DNA from: Tenebrio molitor
Taxonomy: Eukaryota > Arthropoda > Insecta > Coleoptera > Tenebrionidae
Reading direction: 5' to 3'
Length of the DNA: 64,000 nucleotides
NCBI RefSeq assembly: GCF_963966145.1
Contig: NC_091054.1
Coordinates: forward strand, 16,616,001-16,680,000
The notes under the pieces were generated by a model that was given only the letters and a program-made list of their open reading frames with translations, did no database searches and had not been told where the DNA came from. Positions 1 through 12,381 of the stretch are shown here, in pieces. How positions within the stretch are numbered: the stretch's first letter is position 1; each line of letters begins with the position of its first letter. The translations under genes and the position numbers were made by a program.

Positions 1-954
1 ACCATCGCACCGCATCAGTTTTTGACTCATTTTAAAAGAAAGATGACGGTGATAAGTTTCTACGTCTGCCAGCGGTCCGTGAAACTGTAAATTAGCTTAA
101 ACTGAAATATATTTCCTTTCTGCTTGTTCTGTAACTTGTAGATACAGTGACTATAATTGTCAACAAAACGTGAAAAGCTTTTCTGCTATTTTTGTTGATC
201 AGTATTTAAGAGACAACAAACACAATGTTTATCTGGCTTAAGGTGCCACTAAGAAGGTAGAAAATGGGTGCGGCATCCAGGTCGGATTTATTTATTATTA
301 CGGAAATTTCTGTTATTTCTATGAAGCAATGATAATTCCTTTGGGTATACAGTATTGGCAATTATTTTGATAATTGGAAAAAAGTTAATTTTTAGAGAAA
401 ATTTTGAAAAACAAATCACAATACATTTTTAATAAAGATAGAAAAAGAAAAAACAAAGAAAATACAATCTAAGCTGTAAATAGATTGAGTTTTTCAAAAA
501 AAATCCACGTTCCAATATTCTTACTTGACCAGCTGTGAATCACTGTTATTACCAATTATTAGGTATAAACTAAAGTGTTAAATAGAAACTTTTGGTTTTC
601 TATTTGGTTCCAAATTGGAACAAAACCAAATACCCATTTACGAAATCATAGGAAAAATATAAAAAATTAAATGACTATAAATCTGCGCTCTTTTGTTTTT
701 ATTTTAAAATGCTGTAGATTGTTTCTGAATCTTCAAATCAAATTTTAAATTTTTAGTTGCAGCATTTAGAATTAAAAAAACAATCCAATACATATTTCAA
801 TCATTTGTAAAGTAAAGAAGACTATAGGTTCCAGATCAAAATCCTCAAGTGTGTCACTGAGAGACAATTCAAAGCCCAGAATACACCTTTGGTTGTAATG
901 ATTGTTAATGAGGAATTAGTCTCCCTTCTGGGAGATTTTCTGCCACAAATGAGA
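1..954. other. AT-rich flank with no recognised gene
   Basis: AT-rich sequence with no reading frame, RNA gene or long repeat that I can support. A small imperfect hairpin built on a TTTGGTT...AACCAAA pairing lies at about 590-633. Confidence 0.5.
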
Positions 955-2100
955 GATACGGGAAGATTCAGGGGAGGCAAAAGCAGAAAGGACTATACAG
1001 TAAGATCCGGAATAAGAGATCCAGAAAGTATACAGAGACATCTTCAGGAGATGCTGGGAGAACAATGAATATACAAGAGATCTGATGAGATAGAAAGAGA
1101 CCCGGAGGAGATTTGGGGAGGGAGGTCAAGGGAACATGCAGGAAAATTCAGGGAAGATATAGAGATAATCATAGAGATACATTCAGTTTCGGAGGAAATA
1201 CGGGGTAATCTGGAGAAGATATAGGAAGAGCTCAAGGAGATCCATTGAGAAAGAGGGAATTCCAGGAGAAATGAAAAGAGATCTGAGGGAGATACATAAT
1301 GGAGATGCAGTAAAATTTAAGATAAGAGATACAGAGAGAATGATAAAAGATGCAGGAAGATCTGAAGGAAATACAGGGAAATCTGGGGAAGAGGAACATG
1401 CAAGAAAATTCAGGGAAGATACAGGGATAATCATGGAGATAAAATTAGTTTCGGAGGAAATAGGGGGTGATTTGGAGGAGATACAGGAAGAGCCGAAGGA
1501 GACCATTGCTATCCTACATGGAAGATTCGTGGGGATACAGGGAGATTCGAGGGAGAAACAGGGAATTCCAGGAGAAATGAAACGAGATCTGAGGGAGATA
1601 CACAGTAATGTTTGAGATAAAAATACAGGGAGAATGATAAAAGATATAGGAAGATCTGAGGGAAATAAAGAGAAATCTAGGGGAAGCAACATGCAGGAAA
1701 ATTCAGGGAAGATACAGGGATAATCAAGGAGATGCAATTAGTTTCGAAGAAAATACGGGGTGACCTGGAGGAGATACAGGAAGAGCCGAAGGAGATCCAT
1801 TGCTATCCTGAATGGAAGATTCAAGGGGATACAGGGAGATTCGGGGGAGAAACATGGAATTCCAGGACAAATGAAAAGAGAACCAAGGGAGGTACATAAT
1901 GGAGATACAGTAAAATTTGAGATAAAAGATACAGGGAGAATGATAAAAGATACAGGAAGATCTGAAGGAAATACAGAGAAATCTAGGGGAGACAGAGGTA
2001 AATCTTAAGAATTTACACAAGGTCCGGGGGAGATACAGTGAGCTTCGACGGAGATACAGATAGATCCGGAGGGAACACAAGGAAATCTGTGGTGGACACA
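955..2100. repeat. Purine-rich minisatellite with ~300 bp higher-order period
   Basis: The plus strand is a degenerate array of short purine-rich words (GGAGATACAG, GAAGATCTGA, GGGAGATTC). On top of this a long unit repeats: the word TTCCAGGA(G/C)AAATGAAA occurs at 1260, 1566 and 1860, spacings of about 306 and 294 bp, and the following blocks (ACATAATGGAGAT, GGAAGATCTGA, GGAGATACAGGAAGAGCCGA) recur in the same order. About three and a half units are visible. Frames stay open on both strands because the repeat has few stop words, not because it is evidently coding. Strand asymmetry is extreme: the plus strand is almost all A and G. Confidence 0.85.
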
Positions 2101-2490
2101 AAATTGATTTTCTTTATTCTTCAAACACATCATCGCTAAATTAATCTTTCTCCCATATAAATTTGGAGAACCAACAGCAGAGAATTCTTTGAGAACCTAA
2201 GAAAAACAACAGTGCAGGAGAATTATCACCACCAAGTACTGCTAGTACTATTTAAGCTAGAATATACAACAGATATATGAATAAATGTTTCAAACTTGAC
2301 ATAAAAAATTTCTTAAGAAATATTACATGGATTTCCATGTTTATTTGACATACAGGGTGAAAATAAAGTCAAAGAATCTATACAACTAAACGGTGCCCTT
2401 TTTAATTTTTTCAATATCTTGTATGACCAAATTACACCATTAGAAAGATTTGTGTCTTTTAAACACTTGGATTCTAACGTAAAAATGCTA
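2101..2490. other. AT-rich spacer with one TACAGGGTG tip
   Basis: No gene seen. A TACAGGGTGAAAA motif at about 2351 resembles the terminal motif shared by several TIR elements in this window, but I found no matching opposite end. Confidence 0.4.
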
Positions 2491-2664
2491 AAGCCGGGTT
2501 GTATAAAGCTTAGTTAACATCCTGTCAGCTAACAACGCGTCAAGTCGGAAATCCGCCCATTTGATTGGCTGATTCAAATAAAATGTTAAATATCCTCCAA
2601 TCAGATCGCTTGACATTATGTTAACTTTAACAACGACTTGACATCGCTTTATACAACCGGGCCT
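2491..2664. mobile_element. Short TIR element (Harbinger/Tourist-like MITE)
   Basis: About 174 bp bounded by inverted copies of GCCGGGTTGTATAAAGC, with further pairing inward (TTAGTTAACAT against ATGTTAACTTTAA). TAA flanks both ends, consistent with the 3-bp TWA target duplication of PIF/Harbinger elements. No coding capacity. The superfamily call is an inference from the TSD and GC-rich tip. Confidence 0.75.
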
Positions 2665-3262
2665 AAATCTTCATGTTTCTGCAAAATATGAATTAAATCA
2701 TTTTACAGATCAAGTTTTTACACACCTTTAATTCACTCTCATGGCAGACTTTGATCCACTTCCTCGAGCTTAAAGCTCCCTAATCCATAATTTACGCTAA
2801 AAATTTTCCAATTCTCTTTTCCATTTTGTATCATTTCGCATTCAACTTGTCCTCAATTCACCGTCACGTAAATCACTGTGGAACATTTCACCTAGACTAA
2901 GAGGGATTTAGTGTTAAACAGAAATAACGGAGAGCTGGGACAATTAACACGAAGAGCCTTGCCAAAATTGAGCCTTTCTGCCTGCGGAAAATCAATCTCG
3001 GGTCGTCCCCGTGCGAAAAACATCTCACAGGATCCGCTTCCACTAGACCCTTCAGGGTATTCCGTGATGAATAAAGGACGTCCTAATCACATTCTCTCAA
3101 GATGTCCCTTTCAGGAATCCGTCACAATTAATTATAACATTATCCCACCAGAATGGTGTTTAATTTGAATAATTGTGGTAATCCGGCGCGTTAGCGGGCT
3201 TGTAGCTGTTGTGTGTATTATGGAGGCTGTTTGCTGGTACTCCACTCCCATCCATTTCGTTC
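2665..3262. other. Gene-free stretch upstream of the exon candidate
   Basis: Moderate GC, low repeat content. Short frames occur on both strands without recognisable features. It would be proximal promoter or 5' flank if the exon at 3329 is real. Confidence 0.35.
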
Positions 3263-3263
3263 G

Positions 3264-3328
3264 CTTTATATAATTACCAGTGATTATGGCCAGTGTTATT
3301 AAGTATCTGCCGAGTTGACAGTGCAATT
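3264..3328 (+). promoter_or_regulatory. Putative TATA-containing core promoter and 5' leader
   Basis: A CTTTATATAA stretch at 3263-3272 could act as a TATA box, with CAGT-type initiator words about 18-30 bp downstream (ACCAGTG, GCCAGTG). The inferred leader to the ATG at 3329 would be only about 35 nt. Read from sequence only. TATA-like words are common in AT-rich DNA. Confidence 0.25.
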
Positions 3329-3388
3329 ATGTCGACGAGGAAGCAATTTCGTACTTCTAATAATGGACTATCGGCTAATAATAAGAAG
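3329..3388 (+). CDS. Putative first coding exon, 20 codons, unknown protein
   Basis: The ATG at 3329 has A at -3 and opens a 20-codon frame beginning MSTRKQFRTSNNG and ending at AAG|GTGAGT, a consensus splice donor (GT at 3389-3390, phase 0). Unspliced, the frame continues only about 13 codons to a stop. The Arg-Lys-Gln start loosely resembles the short basic N-terminal peptides of some zinc-finger transcription factors (the RRKQxxP co-repressor motif), but the proline and one arginine are missing, so I do not assign a family. No second exon was found in the window, which could place much of the sequence in a first intron. A chance ATG plus donor cannot be excluded. Confidence 0.3.
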
Positions 3389-4681
3389 GTGAGTCCACCA
3401 CAGGCAAAACAACGCTTAAAAATGGATTAAACACACATTCCGGTCGGGATTGTTGTGGGGCGGCAACTCCACGCCAACAGGTGTCCCTCTCTGTCTGCAA
3501 TTATCGACTCATACTAGTTTCTTCCTCCATCTACCATCTCTCGATCCTGAAAGACAACATCGTGATCCTGTCGGTACTCGAAATTCTTATCTCTCCCTTA
3601 AAAAATACGCCGCGATCCTTTGAGCGATTTTCCAGTGGGCGCTGTGACAGTTGGAAGCGAAGGATTTTTGCAAGTGTTTTTTTTTAATGTTCGATTTTAA
3701 AGGACGTCCCATTCAGAGCGTCATTAGCGAGGTCTGGAATGACGAGATACTTTGCGGAAGAGGCTGAATGGGAAGATACGAGTGTGTTTCTGTGGATAAA
3801 GTGAAGTTTTATGTAAAAATGAGAGTGCTTTTATGCAGCATTTTTCTATAAAGTTGAGTGGTTGATGATTTAAATTAGTACCCTCGAAACGGCGGAAGTT
3901 GTGCCGAATATCAACATAAAGGTTTTACTGTTTTAATGCGTCGAATGCCGAATGAAATGTGAGAGTCTCTTTAGAGACTTGCTGCAAGTGGAAAATAAAA
4001 GTTAATTTGTTAGTTTAATTTTTTTTGGAATTTTTCGTGCCGCAAAAAATCCCAAATTTTACGTCAACGCTTTTACAATCTCGTATAGTTGTATGAAGAA
4101 GTAGTGCCATCAAGGAAGTAAGAATATAGACACCTTAAAAATGTTGAAATGTTTTTAAAAATAAATCAAAGAGCTAAAAATGATTTTTAATTCAAACTAA
4201 AATTCACTACAAAATTTTTGCAGCTCTGGATGTTGTCAGTACTTTGCTAGTTCATAATTGAATAAATTGGTTTTGATTGAATGCCTCAACATTAGAAATA
4301 GGAACATAAGATGCGAGGATGCTAATGTCTTTTCTGGAGGGCATAGCGGACTCGCTATCATAAAGCAACGAACTTATGCGAATTCCAACTAGATACAAGA
4401 AATGTTTATAAAAGAAACAGAATCGTTAAATTCTCTCCAAGAAAAGTTTTTTGTGACAAATTAAATGGACACTAAAAATCAAAATTAATAAAGACGAGTT
4501 TTAAGTTTATGGCAGGTAAAAAGTCAACAGTTCGTTTAATTTAAACAATTTTAGAACTAACGGGTGTTCAAAGAGTAAGGAGGTCGGCGTTTCAAATTGG
4601 GCTTACGAATATAAATGAAAAGTCAAGTGCGTTTTGAACAAATATATTTTCAAGCTGATTAATCTCTGGACGTATATTATA
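3389..4681. other. Possible intron sequence, no gene recognised
   Basis: Begins with the GTGAGT donor of the exon candidate. The first ~400 bp are moderately GC-rich and low in repeats, then AT-rich sequence follows. No further exon recognised. Confidence 0.35.
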
Positions 4682-5174
4682 TACAGGATTATTCTGAAAT
4701 AAGTTTGGAAAAAAAAAAGTGGAGTATCCTTGATACAAATTAATTCTGCCTAAATGACTTTTGGAGGTGAAATCAAAAGGATGGAAATTACCCGATATCC
4801 TTGTATTTTCAAAGCTTATGAATAGAGAAAATTTGTCCGAATTTGTTTACTTCATTAGCAATCATTGTTACATCAACTCCACAATAAAGTTGCAAGCACA
4901 CTGTTTTGTAAATTTTTCTATGGAAATGATCGAGAGGAGTAATGTTACGTTTGTGTCGGACACATTTTACCTTTGATTATTATTGTTGCTGAACTACCAA
5001 GATAATCAGGTAATCACCTTTAACTCAGCAGCGTACTAGCAATTCTGACCAAATTTTCAGTCATTTGTATCTCGAAAACGAAAAAACTTTTATAAGAAAT
5101 TTTTTTTGTCTATGACTTCTTCTCATCATCACCAATTACCAGTTTTTCCAAACTTATTTCAGAATCACCCTGTA
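4682..5174. mobile_element. TIR element with TACAGG tips (MITE)
   Basis: Starts TACAGGATTATTCTGAAAT and ends with the inverted form (ATTTCAGAATCACCCTGTA). The paired arms extend about 33 bp through AAGTTTGGAAAAA. About 493 bp, no coding capacity. TA at both ends fits a Tc1/mariner-type TA target, which is an inference. A 71-codon frame inside it is not credible as a gene. Confidence 0.8.
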
Positions 5175-6620
5175 TAAAAAAAAAGTAAATGATTAAGATG
5201 TTTCTCCTACATGGCTTATTTTCATTGTTATGATATATTAAGTAACTTTTCATTTATTTGTTTATTTATTCTCCACATTTTAATTTTCCAGTCAAGAACA
5301 GTATCTTTTCAGATATATAAAGTAATTGGTAATAATATCTTATTATTATCTTATTAACCACTTCACCTTCATCATCCAGGAATTACTCACAAAATTATAA
5401 AATACTAACAACTTTGTACAAATAAAAAAATCACCATGGTGCTCGCGTGACGCAGCGTTAACTAACCTCATTGGGATTTTAGCAGTGCGGGGGTGCATGC
5501 CATGTCTGGACCTCTTTCCCACCTGATAATTCGCCAAATTTTCTTCCATCATCTATGTAGCACGCGCCTAGTTTTTGCTCTTTTGTGGACACGATCCTGG
5601 ATAAAAATGCATCTTAACATCATCATTTTTATCCCGATCGATCACGTTTTTTTTCGTTGCACCTTTAAGGACGTCCCCAAGCGATCCTGCTTGTGGTGCA
5701 ATATCCCGAAGACCGCGTTGGAGGCGATTTCCCCGACACCACTCGAACATCCAATAACAACCCGTCACGAGCACGATCCGCATTATTCAAAATCGACCGT
5801 CTGGGGGTATCAACTGTAATTTGCTCGCAAATGGTCGGCGAGTTGTCGCTAGATGAGCAATTGACTCCATATAAGTGAAATAACGGTCCCGCCGGCGATA
5901 TACGGCCAGATCTGGTGTTTTTCGAACGACAATTTGATAAAATCATGTGTGGCTGAGTGATGGCGAGCTCGCCGTTTACTTATCCCATCGAGGTTAAATA
6001 TTTTCAATAAGGCGACGTCTAAATAAGGCAACATATAGTTAGGAATCTCTTTCTTCGCGTTATTTACCATACAATTTCAATGCGTGATGATATACGGACA
6101 GGCTGGCATGGTAAATTGCGTATAAGTGTGTGTATAATATGGTTGGATGTCTCGAGCTCCACTATTTATTAGCACTACTTCGTAATAGGGACGTTATTCA
6201 CATTAAGTTGTAACTCAAAGTCGCGCCGGCTATTTAGCACGTGTAGGGATTTTTTCCAACAGGATTGCCAACTTCTCTCTAATTGATTGTCACATAAATA
6301 CACTCGTAAATAAGGGGATTGTGTGCTGACGACGCTTCCTACTTGGGACCCAGCCTTAGATGCACCGTTAACTTCATGACAAGTGTCAAAACTTCTAAAA
6401 TCTTCTTCTTCGGTACTACGTATCCTTGAGAACACACCGAAATCAAAAACACTAAACAAATATTTATTCAAAATACATAATTTATTGAGCAGTCTCTGGT
6501 TCGGCTCAAGCGAAACTGTTTCCCATCAACACAATAAAAGTACAAGTGTTTCACTTAATTAATTTGCAGATCTACCATCTGAAGTACTTTGAGTACTGAA
6601 GTGAAATATTTTTCTAAAGT
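5175..6620. other. AT-rich then GC-richer island, no gene recognised
   Basis: AT-rich to about 5430, then a GC-richer block (about 5440-5960) with overlapping short frames on both strands, then mixed sequence. None of the frames shows a domain I recognise. The block resembles the other low-repeat islands of this window. Confidence 0.35.
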
Positions 6621-6872
6621 GTTTGTACTAGGAGTAGAAGTTGTGTCAATACTTGTCAGAAATATCTTGGACCCGTATCGCACTCAGTTTTCCAGTTTTT
6701 TGTGATCTGGTACCACTTTTTCCAATTCACGGGAAGGTACTCGTACTTCGACTGGAGATGTTTGTACTAGGAGAAGAAAGAAGTTGTGTCGTATTTGAAC
6801 TTATGTGGCATTCAGTTTTACAGTTTTTTATGATCTGGTACCACTTTTTTGGAAGGTACTTCGCCTAGAAGT
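6621..6872. repeat. Two-copy direct tandem repeat, ~139 bp period
   Basis: GTTTGTACTAGGAG...AGAAGTTGTGTC at 6621 recurs at 6760. Both are followed by CATTCAGTTTTNCAGTTTTTT-type sequence, GATCTGGTACCACTTTTT and GGAAGGTACT. The second unit is shorter and diverged. A 75-codon frame running through it is explained by the repeat. Confidence 0.8.
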
Positions 6873-7600
6873 TGAACCTTGTCTCGGCGGGAACCCTGAC
6901 ATGGGATTAAAAATCGCCAGTTAGTTATTAAAATTTCAAATAAGTGAGTACCAACGTTCAGGTTCATTGTCCCCCGTCCGGTGTTCCTTCCCGGCAGATT
7001 CACACCTCGCAGACTTCCTGGTCCAGCAGCGATTCGGCGTCATCTGCACGATCCAATAAAACCTTACTGTAAACCGCCGCCTTCATGTGTCTCGACGACA
7101 CCTGTCACGATTGGCTTTTCCCGCGACTTTTTTGAACCGCGCCAGGTGTTTGAGAGGAGCCGGGCTTTTCGTCCGAACAAAGAACGGCTTCCTGCGGACT
7201 CGACCAACGGTTCGCACTCAATTTACCTAACTGATTAAAATACTGAGGCATCGGTCCAGTTCAATGATCTTGTCGGCTCCGGGCACCGCCGCACAAGAGC
7301 GCCTTTCTCTCGCGATTCCTCAAATCCTACGATTATCGGAAGAGATTCGGCCGGGGTGGGTCGCCCTGACCAGCGCATTAACGGGATTAGGTCCTGGTAA
7401 TCACGGCGTTTCCTGCCGCGATTTGTTTACGCAGTGCGCGGACGGGTGGCGAAGAACGGGGCCGAAGAGGGAAAGTGGTCGGGCGAGAGTGAGACTCGCC
7501 GAAGAAGCGGTTTCAGCAGGATCTAGCTGCGGCGGTGTTAGAAACGGCGCTTGGATTCGCTCCACCAAAAGCACCTCAAAAAAAAATCCCCTCCAATTAC
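6873..7600. other. GC/CpG-rich island, no recognised gene
   Basis: Locally GC-rich and CpG-rich from about 6960 to 7560, in sharp contrast to the AT-rich flanks. It contains a 116-codon plus-strand frame (7264-7614) whose predicted peptide has no recognisable domain. Low repeat content suggests a promoter, enhancer or conserved non-coding block rather than a mobile element, which is an inference. Confidence 0.35.
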
Positions 7601-7930
7601 TATTACCAGCATAATTATTATTTTGAAAAAAATTGCTAAGTACATTTTAGACATTTCATTTCGCAAAATGTTTATTTTCACCAGAACCATCCCTCAAAAT
7701 GCCACAATAGATTTTTTCCTTAATTATTACCATTATTATTTTTATTATTTTGAAGGAAAATGTCACACTTTACACATTTGCTATTGCCAAATACTCATTT
7801 CAAAATGACATCATTATTGTCATCATTATTATTAGCATCAGAGTGACTGCTCAAGATGCCAAAACGGCCTTTTTCTCCCATTTATTACCATAATCATTAT
7901 CATTATTTTGAAAAAGCAGCACACTTGCAC
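7600..7930. repeat. Degenerate ATT-rich tandem repeat
   Basis: Blocks of the form ATTACCATNATNATTNTTATTATTTTGAA recur at about 7610, 7726 and 7886. Two are preceded by a word like ATGCCA(C/A)AA and a TTTTTC stretch. The period is roughly 120-165 bp and diverged. Confidence 0.5.
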
Positions 7931-8480
7931 GGTTGGTGAGTCTAATTTACTCGAGATTGCTGGATTAGATTCTCACGCCTTGGCGGTGGCGCCACAGTCG
8001 TGTGAATCGGCGCGCATCAAGGCTCTGCGCCCGGACCCATATTGTGTGTTTTGAAATGATGCGTCCGGGTGATCGTAGGTCAGTCCAGGTTTGTTGGTTT
8101 TAATTAAGAGTGTTTGACGAATGGAAATGCACAATGCACGCCTGGAAAAGTGTTTAATGGTTTTTAATTAAGAATATTGTGTAGTCTCTGGTGCTGGCAC
8201 GCCTTCAATTGGTGTTAATCCGTAATATAATAAATGTTCTAACTTGGCTGGCTATAAAGTCTCAAAGCCAAGTTCTATTACTGCATCTGAACTTTTAATG
8301 AAATATTAAGAAGTTATTATTGATTAATTTATTTTCTTTGGTGGCTTAAAAGAGGTGTGGTAATACCCCCAAGCTGTAATAAAGCGCGATAACTTCTTCT
8401 AAACTAGTTCTTCCAACTAGATTAATTTTTAATCAGTAGCTGTGACTACAAAATTCATTGGAACTATAATGTGCTATTAA
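7931..8480. other. Gene-free stretch
   Basis: A short GC-rich patch at 7970-8090, including GGTGGCGCCA, then AT-rich sequence. No gene seen. Confidence 0.35.
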
Positions 8481-8482
8481 TT

Positions 8483-8790
8483 ACAGCACATATACGATAC
8501 TTGGCAAACTTCTTAATGATCTGATTCGTAATTGTGACGGGGGTAAACATATCATATTAGTTTCATGTGATTATAGCAGAGCTATCGATCGCATAAACTG
8601 TGAACTGTTACTTGCTAAGCTACAGTGTTATGGATGGGCTGCCAGACTCTTGTCCTGACAAGCAACCGTCGAATAAACTGGCATCAAAGCGCAACAAACT
8701 CATGATCTCCATTTAGACGGCGTACCGCAAGGAAGCTTTTTAGGACCTGCTTTTTGCGCAATAAACTCCACAATCTTTCCTTTTCACCAC
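8483..8790 (+). pseudogene. Decayed non-LTR retrotransposon reverse transcriptase
   Basis: One frame gives two classic reverse-transcriptase blocks: LVSCDYSRAIDRINCELLLA (catalytic motif A, normally LLDFSKAFDxVxH) and, 58 codons on in the same frame at 8716, DGVPQGSFLGPAFCAINS (motif B, normally GVPQGSxLGPLLFxLYIND). Two in-frame stops lie between them (the first at 8656-8658), and the YxDD block is not found downstream. Spacing and motif style fit a Jockey/CR1/RTE-type endonuclease-encoding LINE. The clade cannot be fixed from so short a piece. A dead relic, unrelated to the retroelement at 31.9 kb, which has different motifs. Confidence 0.8.
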
Positions 8791-10059
8791 TGCTTGGACA
8801 TTAGGCAAATGTTATGTCGCCGCCACTTTAATCTCCTTTGTTGGACAGAGCGCAGTTTTTGAGAAATAAAACTAGAAAAGCTCGATGTCCTAATATAATG
8901 AAAAGGCTTTCGCAATAAAGCGATGTACAGCGAGAGCGTCAAAATTCCGAGCGTCAGAATAAATTTGACTACTTTCCTGACATGCTTGCCTAGATGATCG
9001 CTTGAAATTCACTCCTGGCTCATACTTGGCACTTCGTAAGGAGAGCTTTTACTAATTTATCACGTTTAGAACACACAATACACCGTGCAAGAGCCTGGCA
9101 CGAGATAAAACGACCAAAGTAGGATTCCAGAAGTTCTAAAACTTGTGTTTAGTTTTACTATTAGTACAAGTTGGAGAAGGTAATGAGGGGCCAATATGCG
9201 CCAGATAAGTCCAGTGGATGCGGTTTTGTCGATGCTGTTTGACTCGTTTATTAATTTAACTTTCGACCAACAGGTGCTGAACTGTTGTAGAGTGGATAAA
9301 ATCAATACCAGATGTAAAAAAGCTTAATTGCATTATCAATTGAACATTTTTATTTTTTTTGTAATTAAGGGGCTGATTTACACTAAATTAAATTAAATAT
9401 TTATATTACATTCTTGATTGGTTAAATAAAGTAAGTGATTAAATGGTAGATTATATCATTAAGAGTAGAAATGAGTCTTTTTGTGCTAAACCCAGAGATT
9501 GAAGACCGAGACGAAGTCGACATTATATTTGACTCGGTCGATCCGTCTGTGGACATTTCTACTCCTAGGATTTGAAGTATTTCTAGTCCGCTTCCAAAAA
9601 AAGCCACGGATTCTATAGAGATACACTAAGGGGCGATTTTCGACCGCTTGAAGATAAAATGTTTTCACATAAATTAAAACACTTAAAAATTCTCATTCTG
9701 TTTTATTTCTTTTACTACCTCATTCAATCACAAACGGTCATCATTTTACAACATACTAAAATCTAGAAGATTTCTTATTTTTATTGACACCATCTAACAA
9801 ATTATTGCAATCTACTGTGACTTAATTAAGTTACACATATTTGCATATGAATTCCCCAATTAAAAAGATTTGCATTTTTAACCGTTTCCTGTTTTTGAAT
9901 ATGTTTGTGTTTAAGCTTATTTGAAATCTTGAATTTAATATTAAAAGTTTTTACAGTTCTTCCCTCACGTTATGTGCACCACTAGCCTCTGCACAACTTT
10001 TCACTTTTCTATTTTATTTTTCAATATTTCTGTCGGATACTTTTTGCCGCAACAGTTTC
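8791..10059. other. AT-rich stretch, possibly further LINE debris
   Basis: No domain recognisable past 8790. Moderate-GC patches (8880-9130) could be eroded 3' parts of the same LINE. Short frames on the minus strand at 9066-9305 and 9422-9668 are unassigned. Confidence 0.3.
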
Positions 10060-11251
10060 CCGACTTGGTTGGAAAATATCCCTTTCTCCACATTATCGAG
10101 CGACCGCACCGGTAAATTTCAATAAATCGACGTCGTCTGAAAAAGTGAATTGAAAATAACGGAACGACATATTATCGAGGAAAAAACGGCCGGCAATAAA
10201 TAATAAAAACTAACAGGAAAGTAAATAAGCTCTCGCTGGTTTACGAGCGGCGTTCAGTGAAAGGTCGACGGAATAGTAACGCGCCATTTTAATTTCCTTC
10301 AATTTTCCGTTTTAACAACGAAACGTCGTAAAGTTTGACGGCGATAAATTTCCGCGCCGTCCAATCATCCCGAAAAAGTGGCGAAAGCTCGGAAAAACAT
10401 GGCGCTCATGATTAATCTGTTAAGGAGTGTGACGTCGTGAAGGTTACATTGTTGGCGTTCGTCCCGAAAGGAATTCCATTGTGAGATAGGGATCGATCAG
10501 AGGTTATCAACAATTATCAGGTCTGGAAATTGTAGCGCCAAAACGGGAACTAGATGGAGCGTTAAAACAGTTACCATAAATTTGTCGGAGCTTTTTACCG
10601 GGATGGATGTACTCCTTATTTGGAACGCAACGTTTACAGTCCACTTAATTTATATAATGTAATTGGTGCGACATAAATAAAACGTGTCAACTTGTGACAA
10701 CTCCAGCTCGAAGACATTAGACAAGTGCGAAAGCAAAACAACAACTGAAATTAAAAAGTAATCGGTGATTTTAGAATTTTTCACAAAAACCGACGTGGCT
10801 TGTGTTGCGGGAAAGTGGCACACCCCAAGTCGTTGTTTTTGGATTTGGAAATAATGGTCAAAAAAGAAGAGTGTCACTGATGTATGAGTTTGCTCTGAAT
10901 AGAAGGATAATAGAAACATGACGAAACATTATTCAACAGAAACAAATTGATAAGGGGGAATATAGTGGGGTGGCAAAACGGCTAACGATAGTAGCTGAGG
11001 GGAGAATCTACCAAAAGAAAGATTAATGCACACCACAAAAAATTTTAGATCATTTAAATGCACTTTTTGTCGTTTTATTTACATTTGTAACGTTCGAAAC
11101 ACACTTTTATTATCTTGTTCGTTTCTCTGTATTTTTCAGTTATTTCTATTTACTTTTCATATTTTAGTGCTACTGTCTTATACACTTCAAACATTAACTT
11201 CTCCTGGACAATAATATTTTGTAGTTGATTTAACTCTTTTTAGTATCTACA
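10060..11251. other. Low-repeat island and AT-rich flank
   Basis: 10060-10620 is GC-richer and CpG-containing with no repeat recognised. The remainder to 11251 is AT-rich. No coding exon seen. Confidence 0.35.
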
Positions 11252-11768
11252 TACATGATGTCCCAAAATAAACCAGCATAATTTTAACCAGGAGTTACTG
11301 GCTTCATGTAGAACTCGGAAAAAATATTTAAAAAATTCTATCAAAAAATAAAATGACATTTAATTTTTGAGGTACAATTTTGTTTAATTGCTTTTGGTCT
11401 TCTACGTTGTCCCACAACCTCCTAAGTACAATTTTGGCACATTTTAAATACACCCTTGTATACCATATTTTATAAAAATACGCCAATGCGAAGTAACTTC
11501 TAGGAAATATGCTTTAAAACGAGGAAACCGCATTGGTGTACATTTTATAAAATATGATATACAAGGCTGTATTTTTAAAATTGCCGAAATTTTACCTACA
11601 AGGTTGTAGCACAACGTAAAAAACTAAAAGCATGTAAAAAAATTGTACCTCAAAAATTAAATCTCATTTTATTTTTTGACAGAATTTTTTAAATATTTTT
11701 TTCAAGTTCTGCATGAAGCCAGTAGTTCGTGGTTAAAATTATGCCGGTTCATTCTGGGACACCCTGTA
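11252..11768. mobile_element. Palindromic foldback element, copy A
   Basis: About 517 bp that reads nearly the same on both strands. The two arms (roughly 240 bp each) pair around a ~38 bp spacer near 11491-11530. Landmarks are TACATGATGTCCCAAAAT at the left, inverted at the right as TCTGGGACACCCTGTA, then ATTTTAACCA, TACTGGCTTCATG and GAACTCGGAAAAAATAT. A second inverted pair near the centre (ATACACCCTTGTATACCATATTTTATAAAA) suggests an element within the palindrome. TA at both ends. No coding capacity. Copy B lies at 35313-35830. Confidence 0.9.
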
Positions 11769-12381
11769 TATTCTTTTCATTGGATTAAATCTAGATAAAA
11801 GAAATGTAAAGTCACATAAATAATTTAAACACAAAAGTAGAGACAACATTTTTATTAACATTACATATAGATTGAACCAGCTGTTAACCCTACTTCACTG
11901 TACGTTTCATCTAGATCTTGATTTATCTTGATCATGAGAGGGGAGAACTGGATCGAAGTTGCAAGTGTCAAAATGTGTCATGTGTAAACATGAAATCAGA
12001 AGAATTTTTATATAAAATGCAACTACATAATATACCTAACTAAAGCACGTAACTGCAGTTGCAGTAACTGTCACATATATGTTTAACTGTTAAATTTGTT
12101 GCTTGCACTTTCATTATCACAAAAGGTCAGTGAATGCACTTCTAGATAACTTGTAAACTCGCCGCTGCATAAGATTCGGTATAAATCTGGCTACAAAAAT
12201 TCTCCGTTACTTTGTTACTACTCGGCCCCCGTTCAAGGTGGTACAATGTTATGTAAACTCAAAACTAAGTCATACAAACACTCTAATTGCTAGTTAAGTG
12301 TTGGTGAAAATCTATTCAGTAGTTCTTCATTTATAAGTGGACTTGTGATGCATACATACGTACAAAGTTTACATTCCATAA
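11769..12381. other. AT-rich spacer between two TIR elements
   Basis: No gene or repeat recognised. Confidence 0.4.

Noticed and set aside
1183..2101. Long frames on both strands (184, 125 and 114 codons)
   Set aside because: They lie wholly within the purine-rich minisatellite, overlap on opposite strands, and repeat the same low-complexity words.
7264..7614. 116-codon frame in a GC-rich island
   Set aside because: No recognised domain, and the high GC content makes long chance frames likely.
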